Of a stretch of 64,000 nucleotides of DNA, positions 1-8,465 are shown one piece after another (the first letter of the stretch is position 1; the number at the start of each line of letters is the position of its first letter). The DNA is from M1-B18 sp048264125. Lineage in GTDB: Bacteria; Bacillota; Clostridia; Peptostreptococcales; Natronincolaceae. The stretch is taken from assembly GCA_048264125.1 (NCBI GenBank), contig JBLXDM010000010.1:62001-126000 (forward strand), written 5' to 3'. The translations under genes were made by a program, and so were the position numbers. The notes under the pieces are model-generated. The model saw only the letters and a program-made list of their open reading frames with translations, was not told the DNA's origin and searched no databases.

Positions 1-551
1 TCCTTTAGGGCTACAATATCGGCTATAGCTAGTCTTCCGCCACTCTTTAAAACCCTATAGGCTTCGGCTAAGGCTCTTTCCTTATCCTCCGAAAGATTGA
101 TAACACAATTTGACATTATGACATCCACACTCTCGCCCTCCAGTGGTATCTCCTCTATAAAGCCCTTAAGGAACTCCACATTAGTTGCCCCCATCTTTTC
201 CTTATTGCTATTGGCAAGGGCCAGCATTTCATCCGTCATATCCAAGCCATATACCTTCCCCGCTTCACCAACATATTTTGCAGCCATCAAAACGTCGATG
301 CCACCGCCGCTGCCCAGGTCCAATACGGTCTCACCCTCCTCCAGCTGTGCAAACAAAAGAGGATCACCACAGCCAAGGGAGGCAACAACCGCTTCCTTTG
401 GCAAGCTTTTCAGCTTTTCAATATCATAAAGATTACTGCTGATGCCATCGCAGCAGGAGCCGCCGCCACAGCCGCAGCCACCGCCCTGACCCTCACTGAC
501 CTTTTTGGCGATTCCTCCATAATAGCTTTTTACATTTTCCTTAACACTCAT
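1..551 (-). CDS. arsM: Arsenite S-adenosylmethionine methyltransferase, N-terminal part (cut by window edge)
   Basis: Arsenite methyltransferase of the ArsM/AS3MT family, which adds methyl groups from SAM to As(III) in the cytoplasm. About 183 residues are visible; the C-terminal part lies beyond position 1. The SAM-binding motif VLDLGSGGGID is near residues 76-86. The family's conserved cysteine in LGCGDP is Cys61, and an N-terminal Gly/Cys patch (Cys26, 28, 33, 34) resembles other bacterial ArsM proteins. The ATG at 551 follows an AGGGAAGGT ribosome site that overlaps the end of the MarR gene at 568, so the two genes are one operon with the regulator first. The later metal-binding cysteines cannot be checked because the gene is cut. 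Confidence 0.9.
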   Translation of the reverse strand, partial: MSVKENVKSYYGGIAKKVSEGQGGGCGCGGGSCCDGISSNLYDIEKLKSLPKEAVVASLGCGDPLLFAQLEEGETVLDLGSGGGIDVLMAAKYVGEAGKVYGLDMTDEMLALANSNKEKMGATNVEFLKGFIEEIPLEGESVDVIMSNCVINLSEDKERALAEAYRVLKSGGRLAIADIVALK

Positions 552-567
552 ACCTTCCCTCTCCCTT

Positions 568-1020
568 CTAATCACAGCATTTTATTTTTTTCAAGGCATC
601 CACCAGCAGCTCAAGGCTCTCCATAACCTGAGGCTGCTTTTCCTGCGGAATAGCACCTAAAATCCCATAGAAGTAGCTATTCATGCTTTCCTCTATTGTT
701 TTATAGACTCCTGCCCCCTCGGCTGTAAGCCTTATTTGCAGATATCTTCTGTCCTCCGGATCAGGCATTCTTTCCGCCAGTCCTTGATTTACCAAATTGT
801 TAACGGTTCTGCTCATGGTGCTATTATCCAGATTCAAGAGCTCTGCCAGCTGGTTTAAGGATATTTCCCCTGCTGTGCCGATTTCAACTATGGCATGGCA
901 TTGGCCCAGTGTGGCACCGCAGCAGGAAAACTCACTCTTTTCCAGTATGCCAAGATTTCTGATTAGTATTTTTATAAGCTGCCTTAAGTATTTTTCATCC
1001 TTTAGTATCATTATTTTCAC
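568..1020 (-). CDS. MarR-family regulator with cysteine pairs, probably arsenic-responsive
   Basis: Winged-helix MarR-type repressor of 150 residues, a normal length. The recognition helix region is around residues 53-80 (LNQLAELLNLDNSTMSRTVN) and the wing carries DPEDRRYLQIRLT (87-99). It has Cys33-Cys34, Cys41 and a C-terminal Cys148-Cys149, which is unusual in MarR proteins and suggests metalloid or thiol sensing. It lies 16 bp upstream of arsM in the same direction, so control of arsM and of itself is the simple reading. MarR is seen in the sequence; the arsenic ligand is inference from context and cysteines. Confidence 0.85.
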   Translation of the reverse strand: MKIMILKDEKYLRQLIKILIRNLGILEKSEFSCCGATLGQCHAIVEIGTAGEISLNQLAELLNLDNSTMSRTVNNLVNQGLAERMPDPEDRRYLQIRLTAEGAGVYKTIEESMNSYFYGILGAIPQEKQPQVMESLELLVDALKKIKCCD

Positions 1021-1148
1021 CTCATATTAATTGTATATTAAAACAGTTGTAACTTGCAAGTGTTATTTTTATAAAAATACCAAATTTTTATATTCGGTAT
1101 TTTTATAGGCTGTCTGATTCAAGTATTTTCATCGAAAGAATACTTCTT

Positions 1149-2087
1149 TTAGTTTGGCTGGGTTCCATGAAAATTCTTTATTTGGTTATCCTTGTCCAAA
1201 ATGACCTCCTGACCGTAGGCCGCCATAGAGAAAATCCCCTCTGCCTCCTCCAGTGTCAGGCCCCTGATATCCATATTCACCGGATCAGCCTCTCCTACCT
1301 TTTCAAGATAGAGACTATACAGGTATTGAATTGCCTGCGGTAGGAAGCCCAAAAGCCGTCCACCTATGGCATCAGCTGCTACTGGGTCTGTAGAGGCGAT
1401 TACCATTCCCTGAGTGCTGACGGACTTGCCTCCGGAGGGGCCGGTGCCAATCATAGCCTTATCGACGCTTATTATGGAAAGGTCGATGGGTGTCTTTTTA
1501 GCCATAGCTGTAATAAAGCCATGGAGATCCTGATGAATACCTAGCTTTTTCTTCGGAAAACCATGGATCTCCGCCGGAGGCCAGCCCAAGGCTATATTCT
1601 TTATTGAAGCGCTCATGGTGGCCTCCTCGTGATATTTCAGCTGAGTAAAGCTAATCAGCACATCCAGCTCCTCAAATAGCCTGTTTATCTTTGTCATGGG
1701 CACAATCGGATGGTCTAGATGCAAGTCGATATAAGGTCCATAATTCAGGTCTACAAATCGGATACTCTCCTGCTGCAGCACCTTATTATATCCAATTCCC
1801 TCAAATACACCCTTGGTTTCCTCGCCACCGGAGCCAACCGCAACAATAATCTCCTTTGGATTTTTTGTCTTTAAATATTGTATTAGTTCCCTTAGCGTTT
1901 CCGGCCCAACCACCGTTGCCGTATAGGGGGCCATGGCCTTTACCCAGTTGGGGGTAATGACAACTACGTCTCCTGCCTTAATTAACTCATTGATGGGCAG
2001 CAGGCTTACAGCATCCACTATGGATCGTTGCTCCTCACCACTTCTGGCTATTCCTACAATAGCCTCTTGCACTCGTCTGGTTCGCAT
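1149..2087 (-). CDS. DUF362-domain protein, short form without ferredoxin domain
   Basis: A 312-residue DUF362-family protein (VVITPNWVKAM near residue 40; STQGMVIASTDPVAADAIGG near 220). The family's function is not firmly known; members often carry or partner with Fe-S domains. This copy lacks the C-terminal 2[4Fe-4S] module found in its neighbour at 2290-3438. A terminator at 2200-2250 separates the two, so it probably has its own promoter just upstream in 2088-2200. Downstream toward the marR gene there is about 130 bp of AT-rich sequence with no gene. Confidence 0.75.
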   Translation of the reverse strand: MRTRRVQEAIVGIARSGEEQRSIVDAVSLLPINELIKAGDVVVITPNWVKAMAPYTATVVGPETLRELIQYLKTKNPKEIIVAVGSGGEETKGVFEGIGYNKVLQQESIRFVDLNYGPYIDLHLDHPIVPMTKINRLFEELDVLISFTQLKYHEEATMSASIKNIALGWPPAEIHGFPKKKLGIHQDLHGFITAMAKKTPIDLSIISVDKAMIGTGPSGGKSVSTQGMVIASTDPVAADAIGGRLLGFLPQAIQYLYSLYLEKVGEADPVNMDIRGLTLEEAEGIFSMAAYGQEVILDKDNQIKNFHGTQPN

Positions 2088-2196
2088 ATAACCCCTCCAA
2101 TACTTAATATATAGTATTGTTTTCCCTTATGCTCATGAAAATATGCCGATAAATATATAAAAAGCCTGATCATTAGACCTAAAAAGCACCTATGAA

Positions 2197-2250
2197 GCAG
2201 AAAAAGGTCAGCCAACTCATGTATATGACATACATCAGTCGACTGGCCTT
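2197..2250 (-). terminator. Intrinsic terminator after the DUF362-ferredoxin gene
   Basis: Imperfect inverted repeat with arms of about 21 bp (AAGGCCAGTCGACTGATGTAT on the minus strand pairing with ATACATGAGTTGGCTGACCTT, several G-U pairs) around a short loop, followed on the minus strand by TTTTT. It lies about 40 bp past the stop at 2290. Confidence 0.75.
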
Positions 2251-2289
2251 AAACTTTGAATAAGCATATTATTGATTTTTTCATTCTGT

Positions 2290-3438
2290 CTATAGCCTAG
2301 CCAATAGCTTCATCAGCCAAGGCCTATATATCTCCACTGCCTTCACGGGACAAAGCTCCTGACAGCAGAAACAGCGGATACAGCCCTCCAGCTCCACTAT
2401 GGGTCTTTTATTGTCCATAGTGATCACCTGTGGTGGACAATTCTTTGCACAATCGCCGCAGCCGACACAGATATCGTGATTAAATATTGGACTTGGCTGA
2501 AGCATATCCTTCAGAGCTTCCCTCATAAATCCTGGCAGCTTTCCCTCAAGCAAATCCAGGCTTCGTATTTCTGGTATGACATAATCCTTAATCTTAATGG
2601 CTTCAATGTCTACTCCCTTAAGCACAATATCCTCTAGGCCATCTTTAATTAGTCCACGTTCTATACAGCGTTGAATGGTTGGAACCTTCTTGACATTGAT
2701 ACCAACCAAGGCAGCGGCTACATAATCAAGGTGGTAGGGACTTTCGGAGGCAATGGCTACTCCAATTTTTCTTGGGCTCCCTCCGCTGGGTCCTGCCCCC
2801 TCCATACCCACTATACCATCCATAAAGGATAGCACCGGATTGGCGGCAAGGCATATATCCACCAAGGCATTGGAGAAATCGTGGTATTTGGGCATTTTTA
2901 CATGATATTCCGCCTTTTCCAGACCAGCAACAATCCCGAACATGTTTTTAACCGCCCCAGTAAACAGCATCATCCCATGGGTCTTCAGCTTAGACACCGA
3001 AATGACCTTGTCTACCTCCTTCAGCACCTCTATGGCGGTGATTTTCTTTAATATTAAGCCCTCTTCGTTTTTTATTTCGTAGGAGCCGGTGTTATAGTTA
3101 AGTACAACTGGTATTTCCTTTGCCAGCTCCTCCATGCCACAGGCTTTGTAAATCCCCCTCAGGGCCGATGGATTAAAGGGCCCTCCGGGGCTGTCCCCTA
3201 TGATTACCTCACAGCCATGCTCCAGCAAAAGACTTGCCAATGCCTTTACAAAAACAGGATGAGTGGTGACGGCTTCATCAGGTTGCTTTTTCATTAGAAG
3301 ATTAAGCTTTAACAGCACCCGCTCTCCCTTTGATATATACCTTTCAAGCCCACCAAGATCCTTAATATTCTCCGCCAGCGCAGCCTTCACCTCATGGTAA
3401 TCGTAGCTGTCGGCCCTATGAACTGAAACGACCTTCAT
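2290..3438 (-). CDS. DUF362-domain protein with C-terminal 2[4Fe-4S] ferredoxin domain
   Basis: A 382-residue protein: DUF362 domain (about 1-300) fused to a bacterial ferredoxin domain. Two full cluster motifs are visible: Cys324, 327, 330 and 334, then Cys353, 356, 359 and 363. An extra Cys358 sits next to the second set. This architecture is common in anaerobes and implies electron transfer, but the substrate is unknown. The stop codon of the HAD gene upstream (3440) is only 1 bp from this ATG, so the two are cotranscribed. Confidence 0.85.
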   Translation of the reverse strand: MKVVSVHRADSYDYHEVKAALAENIKDLGGLERYISKGERVLLKLNLLMKKQPDEAVTTHPVFVKALASLLLEHGCEVIIGDSPGGPFNPSALRGIYKACGMEELAKEIPVVLNYNTGSYEIKNEEGLILKKITAIEVLKEVDKVISVSKLKTHGMMLFTGAVKNMFGIVAGLEKAEYHVKMPKYHDFSNALVDICLAANPVLSFMDGIVGMEGAGPSGGSPRKIGVAIASESPYHLDYVAAALVGINVKKVPTIQRCIERGLIKDGLEDIVLKGVDIEAIKIKDYVIPEIRSLDLLEGKLPGFMREALKDMLQPSPIFNHDICVGCGDCAKNCPPQVITMDNKRPIVELEGCIRCFCCQELCPVKAVEIYRPWLMKLLARL

Positions 3439-3439
3439 T

Positions 3440-4270
3440 CTAGTCCTCCTTAAATACCAGCTTCATAATACCTGCCGCCACACCATTCTCATTGTTGGTG
3501 GTGGTAATATAATCTGCCCTCTGCTTTACTGGCTCCTCAGCATTTCCCATTGCCACAAAAGTGCCTGCGGCCTCCTTCATTGATATATCATTATAATTAT
3601 CTCCAAAGGCAATGATCCTATCCTTTGGTATGTTTAATTGCTTAGCCAGTCTGGCTATTGCCTTACCCTTTGAAACTCCCTTGTTCATAACCTCAAGGTT
3701 ATTGAACCAGGACTTATCCACATCCACCGTAGGTATAGCCTCCAGCTCTCGCCGCAGAAGCTTCAGCCTTTCCGGGTCCTCATCAACGATAACAAATTTT
3801 AGAGCCTCTATTTCTGTGTTGGTCAAATAGCTCTCCATTTCCTTTGCCAGCACTATGGAGACCGCCTCATCGCTGCGTTTTCTTCCCTTCCAATACATTT
3901 CCTCCAGAAAGGAAAGCTTGGCCTCCTCAACATATAAATTGTCTGCGTCGTATATATGAAAATATATTTTATGCTGGTTGCATATGCGAATGACCTCAAG
4001 GGCATCCGCCTTCGCTATCGAATTTTTATATAAAATTTCAAGATCGGAATAATTTCTTATCAGCCCACCGTTGCAGGCTATAATGGGGGTATATATCCCC
4101 AAAAGCTCCGCATAGCTGCGGGCAGAGGTGAATATTCTCCCTGTAGCAATTGCAATTTGTACATTCTTCTTAACTGCCAATTCCAGAACCCTACGATTTT
4201 CATCGCTTACCTTACTCTCTCCGTTAAGCAGGGTACCATCCATGTCCAATACAATTAGATCATAATTCAT
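3440..4270 (-). CDS. Cof-type HAD-superfamily phosphatase
   Basis: Haloacid dehalogenase-type phosphatase of the Cof/YidA class (276 residues). Motif I is LDMDGTLL with catalytic Asp9 and Asp11; motif II/III elements and the C-terminal AFGDNYNDISM Mg-binding motif (near 225-235) are present, with a C2-type cap between. Such enzymes hydrolyse sugar phosphates or FMN/PLP; the substrate cannot be read from sequence. It starts 122 bp from the divergent perR gene and is the first gene of a two-gene operon with the DUF362-ferredoxin gene. Confidence 0.88.
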   Translation of the reverse strand: MNYDLIVLDMDGTLLNGESKVSDENRRVLELAVKKNVQIAIATGRIFTSARSYAELLGIYTPIIACNGGLIRNYSDLEILYKNSIAKADALEVIRICNQHKIYFHIYDADNLYVEEAKLSFLEEMYWKGRKRSDEAVSIVLAKEMESYLTNTEIEALKFVIVDEDPERLKLLRRELEAIPTVDVDKSWFNNLEVMNKGVSKGKAIARLAKQLNIPKDRIIAFGDNYNDISMKEAAGTFVAMGNAEEPVKQRADYITTTNNENGVAAGIMKLVFKED

Positions 4271-4310
4271 ATTTTTCCTCCTAAATTTTGTCCATACAGT
4301 AAAAACACGT

Positions 4311-4347
4311 TTGACAATTTATTAACATCACTTTATAATTAACATAT
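4311..4347 (+). promoter_or_regulatory. perR promoter with overlapping candidate PerR box
   Basis: Perfect sigma-A promoter: TTGACA at 4311-4316, 17-bp spacer, TATAAT at 4334-4339. The -10 overlaps TTATAATTAACATATAA (4332-4348 approx.), an imperfect palindrome resembling the PerR box TTATAATNATTATAA. Autorepression of perR is inferred. An operator here could also affect the divergent HAD gene. Confidence 0.75.
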
Positions 4348-4391
4348 AAGAAATTTTAATTAATAATACTTATTTATTAGGTGGTGAAGGA

Positions 4392-4805
4392 ATGGAAAAT
4401 CTAATCAGGTTTTTAAAGGAAAGCAATTGTAAAATTACTCCTCAAAGAATCGCAATCTATAATATTTTGAAGGAGAGCAAAGACCACCCCAACGCCGAGG
4501 CTATTTATAAAAAGCTGGAGCCAACGTATCCCACCATTAGTTTAGCTACTATCTACAAGTCTCTAGAGCTCTTTGACCACCTGGGCCTTATTCAGGTAAT
4601 CAATATCGGTGAAAACAGCTTTAGGTACGACTGCAAGGCTTTTTCGCATCCCCATTTAATCTGTAGTATTTGTCATAAGGTAGAGGATTTAAACGTCGAT
4701 TATTTTAAGGACCTTACGGAGAAGGTAGCGGTTGCCACCAATTATAAAATATCTAAGCAGCAGCTAAGCTTCTATGGTGTCTGCCCCGAATGCAGCGCAA
4801 ACTAA
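4392..4805 (+). CDS. perR: Peroxide-responsive repressor PerR (Fur family)
   Basis: Fur-family metalloregulator of 137 residues. Structural zinc cysteines are Cys91, 94, 131 and 134. The five residues that bind the regulatory metal in Bacillus PerR (His37, Asp85, His91, His93, Asp104) are all present at a constant offset of five: His32, Asp80, His86, His88, Asp99. Asp at the last site, rather than Glu, favours PerR over Fur. PerR senses peroxide by metal-catalysed histidine oxidation and represses oxidative-stress and iron genes. It is a single gene; 98 bp separate its end from the convergent cobD, with no clear terminator. Confidence 0.92.
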   Translation: MENLIRFLKESNCKITPQRIAIYNILKESKDHPNAEAIYKKLEPTYPTISLATIYKSLELFDHLGLIQVINIGENSFRYDCKAFSHPHLICSICHKVEDLNVDYFKDLTEKVAVATNYKISKQQLSFYGVCPECSAN

Positions 4806-4903
4806 TGCATTTAAATCTTAAAAGCCCTTTGAATCAAAGCTCATAACCAAGGCGACTTCCTTGTGTGGCAGCTATTAGAAGATAGGGTTTTTTTGATGTT
4901 GAA

Positions 4904-5992
4904 TTATATTGGCGCTTCCAACGAGTCCCTCAGGGCTTCAATAAAGTATCGATTCGTACTTCTATCCTTTATAGCTATTCTAAAAAACCGTTCATCCAAG
5001 CCTTTAAAATTCTTGCATTCTCTAATCAGTATTTTATGCCTCAGCATTCTTTCCTTTAAAACCGTCGTATTAATTTCATCCGTAGCAAGCTTTATTAGAA
5101 TAAAATTGCCATCGGGATTAAATACCTTTAGGCCATTTATTTGCTTCAATTTCCTAACAAACAATTCCCTTTCCTGCCTCAACCAGCCATAGGTTTTTTT
5201 TATATATGCATTGTCCTTCTTCAGCATCATTCCGAAGCCTGCTGCAAAGGTATTTATATTCCATGGCAGGCTGCTTTTTTTCATCTGCTGCAGCAGCTGT
5301 TTATTGACTGTAGCTCCAAAGCCCAGCCTAAGTCCAGGTATCCCAAAAAATTTTGTGAAGGCTCTAACTACAAAAAGCCTCTGATAGCTTCGATAATCCT
5401 GTAATAGTGTACGGCTATTTTCCGCATCGGCAAAGTCCATAAAGGCTTCGTCCACCATCAAATAAATATTTCTTTTTTCACAATAATCCAAAAGCCTTTT
5501 CAGCTGCGGACCTGCTATAAGCCTGCCGGTGGGATTGTTAGGATTGCACAATACAATCAGGTCCACACCCTTTTCAGCCTTCTGCATCAATTCCACAACA
5601 TCCACCTGAAATTCAGCTTCCTCCTTTAGATAAACCTCCAGCACCTCTGCTCCCAGAAGCTCCAAGGCCCTTTCGTATTCGCTGAAGCTGGGCTGAAGGA
5701 GTAATGCTCTTTTGGGCTTAAGTGTCCTGATGAAGGCATGAATCACCTCTGCTGCTCCGTTTCCAAGGATGATATCCTCTATTCCCAGCTGATAAAACTC
5801 TGCTATGGCTGCCTTTAGCTCCCTATAGTCAGGATCTGGATAGTTAATTAGTGCATTGGTATTTTCTATGATATGCTGCTTCAGCTCTAATGGCACGCCA
5901 AGAGGGTTAATATTGGCACTATAGTCCAATAGCTCACTTCTTGGTATTTTATATTTTTCTTCTATTTCGTAGATATTCCCCCCATGTCCCAT
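4904..5992 (-). CDS. cobD: L-threonine-O-3-phosphate decarboxylase (CobD, PLP enzyme)
   Basis: Fold-type I PLP enzyme of the histidinol-phosphate aminotransferase-like group, 362 residues. N-terminal MGHGGN and DYSANINPLG are typical of CobD; CNPNNPTG is at 149-156 and the Schiff-base lysine is Lys214 in RAFTKFFGIPG. It makes (R)-1-amino-2-propanol phosphate from threonine phosphate for the cobalamin nucleotide-loop linker, the substrate of CbiB encoded just upstream. Its ATG overlaps the cbiB stop (TAATG). It is the last gene of the operon. Confidence 0.92.
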   Translation of the reverse strand: MGHGGNIYEIEEKYKIPRSELLDYSANINPLGVPLELKQHIIENTNALINYPDPDYRELKAAIAEFYQLGIEDIILGNGAAEVIHAFIRTLKPKRALLLQPSFSEYERALELLGAEVLEVYLKEEAEFQVDVVELMQKAEKGVDLIVLCNPNNPTGRLIAGPQLKRLLDYCEKRNIYLMVDEAFMDFADAENSRTLLQDYRSYQRLFVVRAFTKFFGIPGLRLGFGATVNKQLLQQMKKSSLPWNINTFAAGFGMMLKKDNAYIKKTYGWLRQERELFVRKLKQINGLKVFNPDGNFILIKLATDEINTTVLKERMLRHKILIRECKNFKGLDERFFRIAIKDRSTNRYFIEALRDSLEAPI

Positions 5993-6939
5993 TACTGCAC
6001 CCCCACTGCATAGCTTATGATACTAAATAATATTATACCTGTTAAGGAGGCTGCATACATCAATTTTATGACATCAATGATGTGTTTTTTCTCCAGCGCC
6101 ACCGTAGAGTCCCCTATTGTTGGCTTATGGACAGCTTTTCCAAAATAATTATTGGTACCCCCCAGCTGTATCCCCAATGCGCCTGCCACGGCAGCCTCAG
6201 GATAGCCTGAGTTGGGGCTTTTGTGGTTCCTTCCGTCCCTTATAGCTATTTTAAAGGCCCTAAAGGCGTTATTACCTACAAGGCCTGAGGCCAGCCCTAT
6301 CAATATCACAGATATTCTTGCGGGAATATAATTTACCACATCATCCAGATATGCCGCTGCCTTGCCGAAATACTCGTACCTGTCATTTCTGTAGCCCACC
6401 ATAGAATCCATTGTATTGATAGCCTTATAGGCCATAGCAACCGGTACCCCTCCCACAAATAGATAGAATAAGGGTGCAATGATGCCATCAGAAATGTTTT
6501 CCCCCACTGTTTCCACAGCAGCCCTCACAATTTCACCCTCTGTAAGCTCTGCTGTGTCACGGCTGACTATGTAGGATAGGGCTTTTCTGGCCCCCGGCAG
6601 ATCATTTTTTGCCAGACTCCTATATACCCTTCTGGTCTCTGTATCCAGACATCTTGTAGCCAAAACCGTATAGGCCAGTATTGCTGATATTATAAAGCCC
6701 AATATAGGGCTAAAAAAATATGCCAGATTGATGATATAGCGGGTCATTATGTAAGTGGAGGCCACCACCGCCAGCACTAAAAATACACCAGCTGCTAATT
6801 GGTGTATTTTATTGTCTTCCTTATATAATTTCCCCTCTAAAAGGCTTATTAAAGCCCCTATGTAACGGACCGGATGGGGATAGCCCTGTGGGTCACCCAA
6901 CAGTAAATCAAGGAAATATCCTGTAATTATGATCGTCAT
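5992..6939 (-). CDS. cbiB: Adenosylcobinamide-phosphate synthase CbiB
   Basis: Integral membrane CbiB/CobD-family protein of 315 residues, the usual length. Family hallmarks are LLGDPQGYPHPVRYIG at the N-terminus, GENISDGIIAPLFY near 150 and MDSMVGYRNDRYEYFGKAAA near 190. It joins aminopropanol phosphate to adenosylcobyric acid. Its ATG overlaps the end of cbiP and its stop overlaps cobD, so translation is probably coupled. Confidence 0.95.
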   Translation of the reverse strand: MTIIITGYFLDLLLGDPQGYPHPVRYIGALISLLEGKLYKEDNKIHQLAAGVFLVLAVVASTYIMTRYIINLAYFFSPILGFIISAILAYTVLATRCLDTETRRVYRSLAKNDLPGARKALSYIVSRDTAELTEGEIVRAAVETVGENISDGIIAPLFYLFVGGVPVAMAYKAINTMDSMVGYRNDRYEYFGKAAAYLDDVVNYIPARISVILIGLASGLVGNNAFRAFKIAIRDGRNHKSPNSGYPEAAVAGALGIQLGGTNNYFGKAVHKPTIGDSTVALEKKHIIDVIKLMYAASLTGIILFSIISYAVGVQ

Positions 6940-8465
6940 TTTGATACCTCCATAATCCTGAAAATCTCCTCCATATTAAGGCTGCTTTTTACTACCTCCG
7001 CCAGCTTATTGTATTGAGCCTCCTTAAATTCCTCCAGGGTTAAGGTTTTTTCTCCCATTCCATAGCCCTTCTTAGCCATAAAATAATCTAAAAAGCATCT
7101 GGTAAAGCCTATATCATCAAATATGCCATGGATATAGGTGCCAAAGACCTGATTTTTTTCATCGACTGCCCCGTCCAAAAGCTGGGAATCTTCCCCTAGC
7201 CTATGATATATTTCTATAAAGGGCTTGGTTCCTTCACCTAAAATTGTTCTGCCCATATGTATTTCATAGCCTCTGACCTTAAGCTCCTGCTGCGACTGAA
7301 ATACACCGGAGGCGGAGGCTGCAACCTTACCCTCAACCTGGGTGGTAACCTTATCTCCCTCAAATATCGTTTCCATATCCAGCAGGCCTAGGCCCCTTAT
7401 GCAGCTGAGGCTGCTTTCCACCCCCATCGGGTCGGAAATATTATGTCCCAGCATCTGAAAGCCTCCACAAATACCGAATATCACCGTGCCCTGCTTGTGG
7501 GCCTCGATAATACTCTTTTCTAGTCCCGTTTCCCTAAGGTATTTTAAATCCGCTATCGTGTTTTTTGTACCGGGAATAATGATAGCATCCGGTCTGTCGA
7601 AGCTATCCAAATGGGTTACATATCTTATTGAAGCCTCAGGAAAAAGCTCAAAGACATGAAAATCGGTATAATTTGATATATGGGGCAGACATATGATATC
7701 CAGCCTTACTTTTCCGTCGCCTGTGGTTCTCCGATTCAAACGTTCACTAACACTGTCCTCGTCCTCAATGCAGAAATCGCCATAGGGTATAACCCCCAAA
7801 ACCGGCTTCCCCGTCAGGTCCTCCAGCATCCTTAGGCCCGGCTCCAATATTTTTATGTCGCCTCTGAATTTATTGATGATTATCCCCTTGACTCTTGCCT
7901 TTTCTTCTTCTGTTAAAAGCATTATCGTCCCATACAAGGAGGCAAAGACGCCACCTCTGTCGATATCACCTATCAATATCACCGGGGCATCGGCTATCTC
8001 TGCCATCCCCATATTTACTATGTCATTTTCCTTAAGATTTATTTCTGCCGGGCTGCCGGCTCCCTCTATAACCACTACATCACAGCTGCTGCTGAGCTCC
8101 TCATAAATGTCCCTCAGCATGGTCCTTAGACTGGGTTTAAACTGCTGATATTGTATGGCGGTCATATTATCATAGACCTTGCCCTTAATAATTACCTGGG
8201 CATGGGCATCGGCAGTAGGCTTCAATAATATAGGATTCATTATGACAGAGGGCTTAGCTGCCGCTGCCTCCGCCTGAAATACCTGCGCCCTTCCCATTTC
8301 CAGCCCCTCGTCGGTAATATAGGAGTTAAGGGCCATATTTTGGGACTTAAAGGGGCTTACCCTATATCCCTCCTGATGAAATATTCTGCACAAAGCCGCC
8401 GTCAGCAGACTCTTACCCACCGATGAGGCAGTTCCCTGCAGCATTATTACCTTAGCCTTCTTCAT
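6936..8465 (-). CDS. cbiP: Adenosylcobyric acid synthase (glutamine-hydrolysing), CbiP/CobQ
   Basis: A 509-residue amidotransferase that amidates the b, d, e and g side chains of adenosylcobyrinic acid diamide. The N-terminal ATP-binding domain starts MLQGTASSVGKSLLTAALCRIF; the C-terminal class-I glutaminase-like domain has the nucleophile elbow FGICGGFQMLG (near 338) and YIHGIFDD (near 442). It overlaps the btuD-like gene by 14 bp and cbiB by 4 bp. Confidence 0.95.
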   Translation of the reverse strand: MKKAKVIMLQGTASSVGKSLLTAALCRIFHQEGYRVSPFKSQNMALNSYITDEGLEMGRAQVFQAEAAAAKPSVIMNPILLKPTADAHAQVIIKGKVYDNMTAIQYQQFKPSLRTMLRDIYEELSSSCDVVVIEGAGSPAEINLKENDIVNMGMAEIADAPVILIGDIDRGGVFASLYGTIMLLTEEEKARVKGIIINKFRGDIKILEPGLRMLEDLTGKPVLGVIPYGDFCIEDEDSVSERLNRRTTGDGKVRLDIICLPHISNYTDFHVFELFPEASIRYVTHLDSFDRPDAIIIPGTKNTIADLKYLRETGLEKSIIEAHKQGTVIFGICGGFQMLGHNISDPMGVESSLSCIRGLGLLDMETIFEGDKVTTQVEGKVAASASGVFQSQQELKVRGYEIHMGRTILGEGTKPFIEIYHRLGEDSQLLDGAVDEKNQVFGTYIHGIFDDIGFTRCFLDYFMAKKGYGMGEKTLTLEEFKEAQYNKLAEVVKSSLNMEEIFRIMEVSK

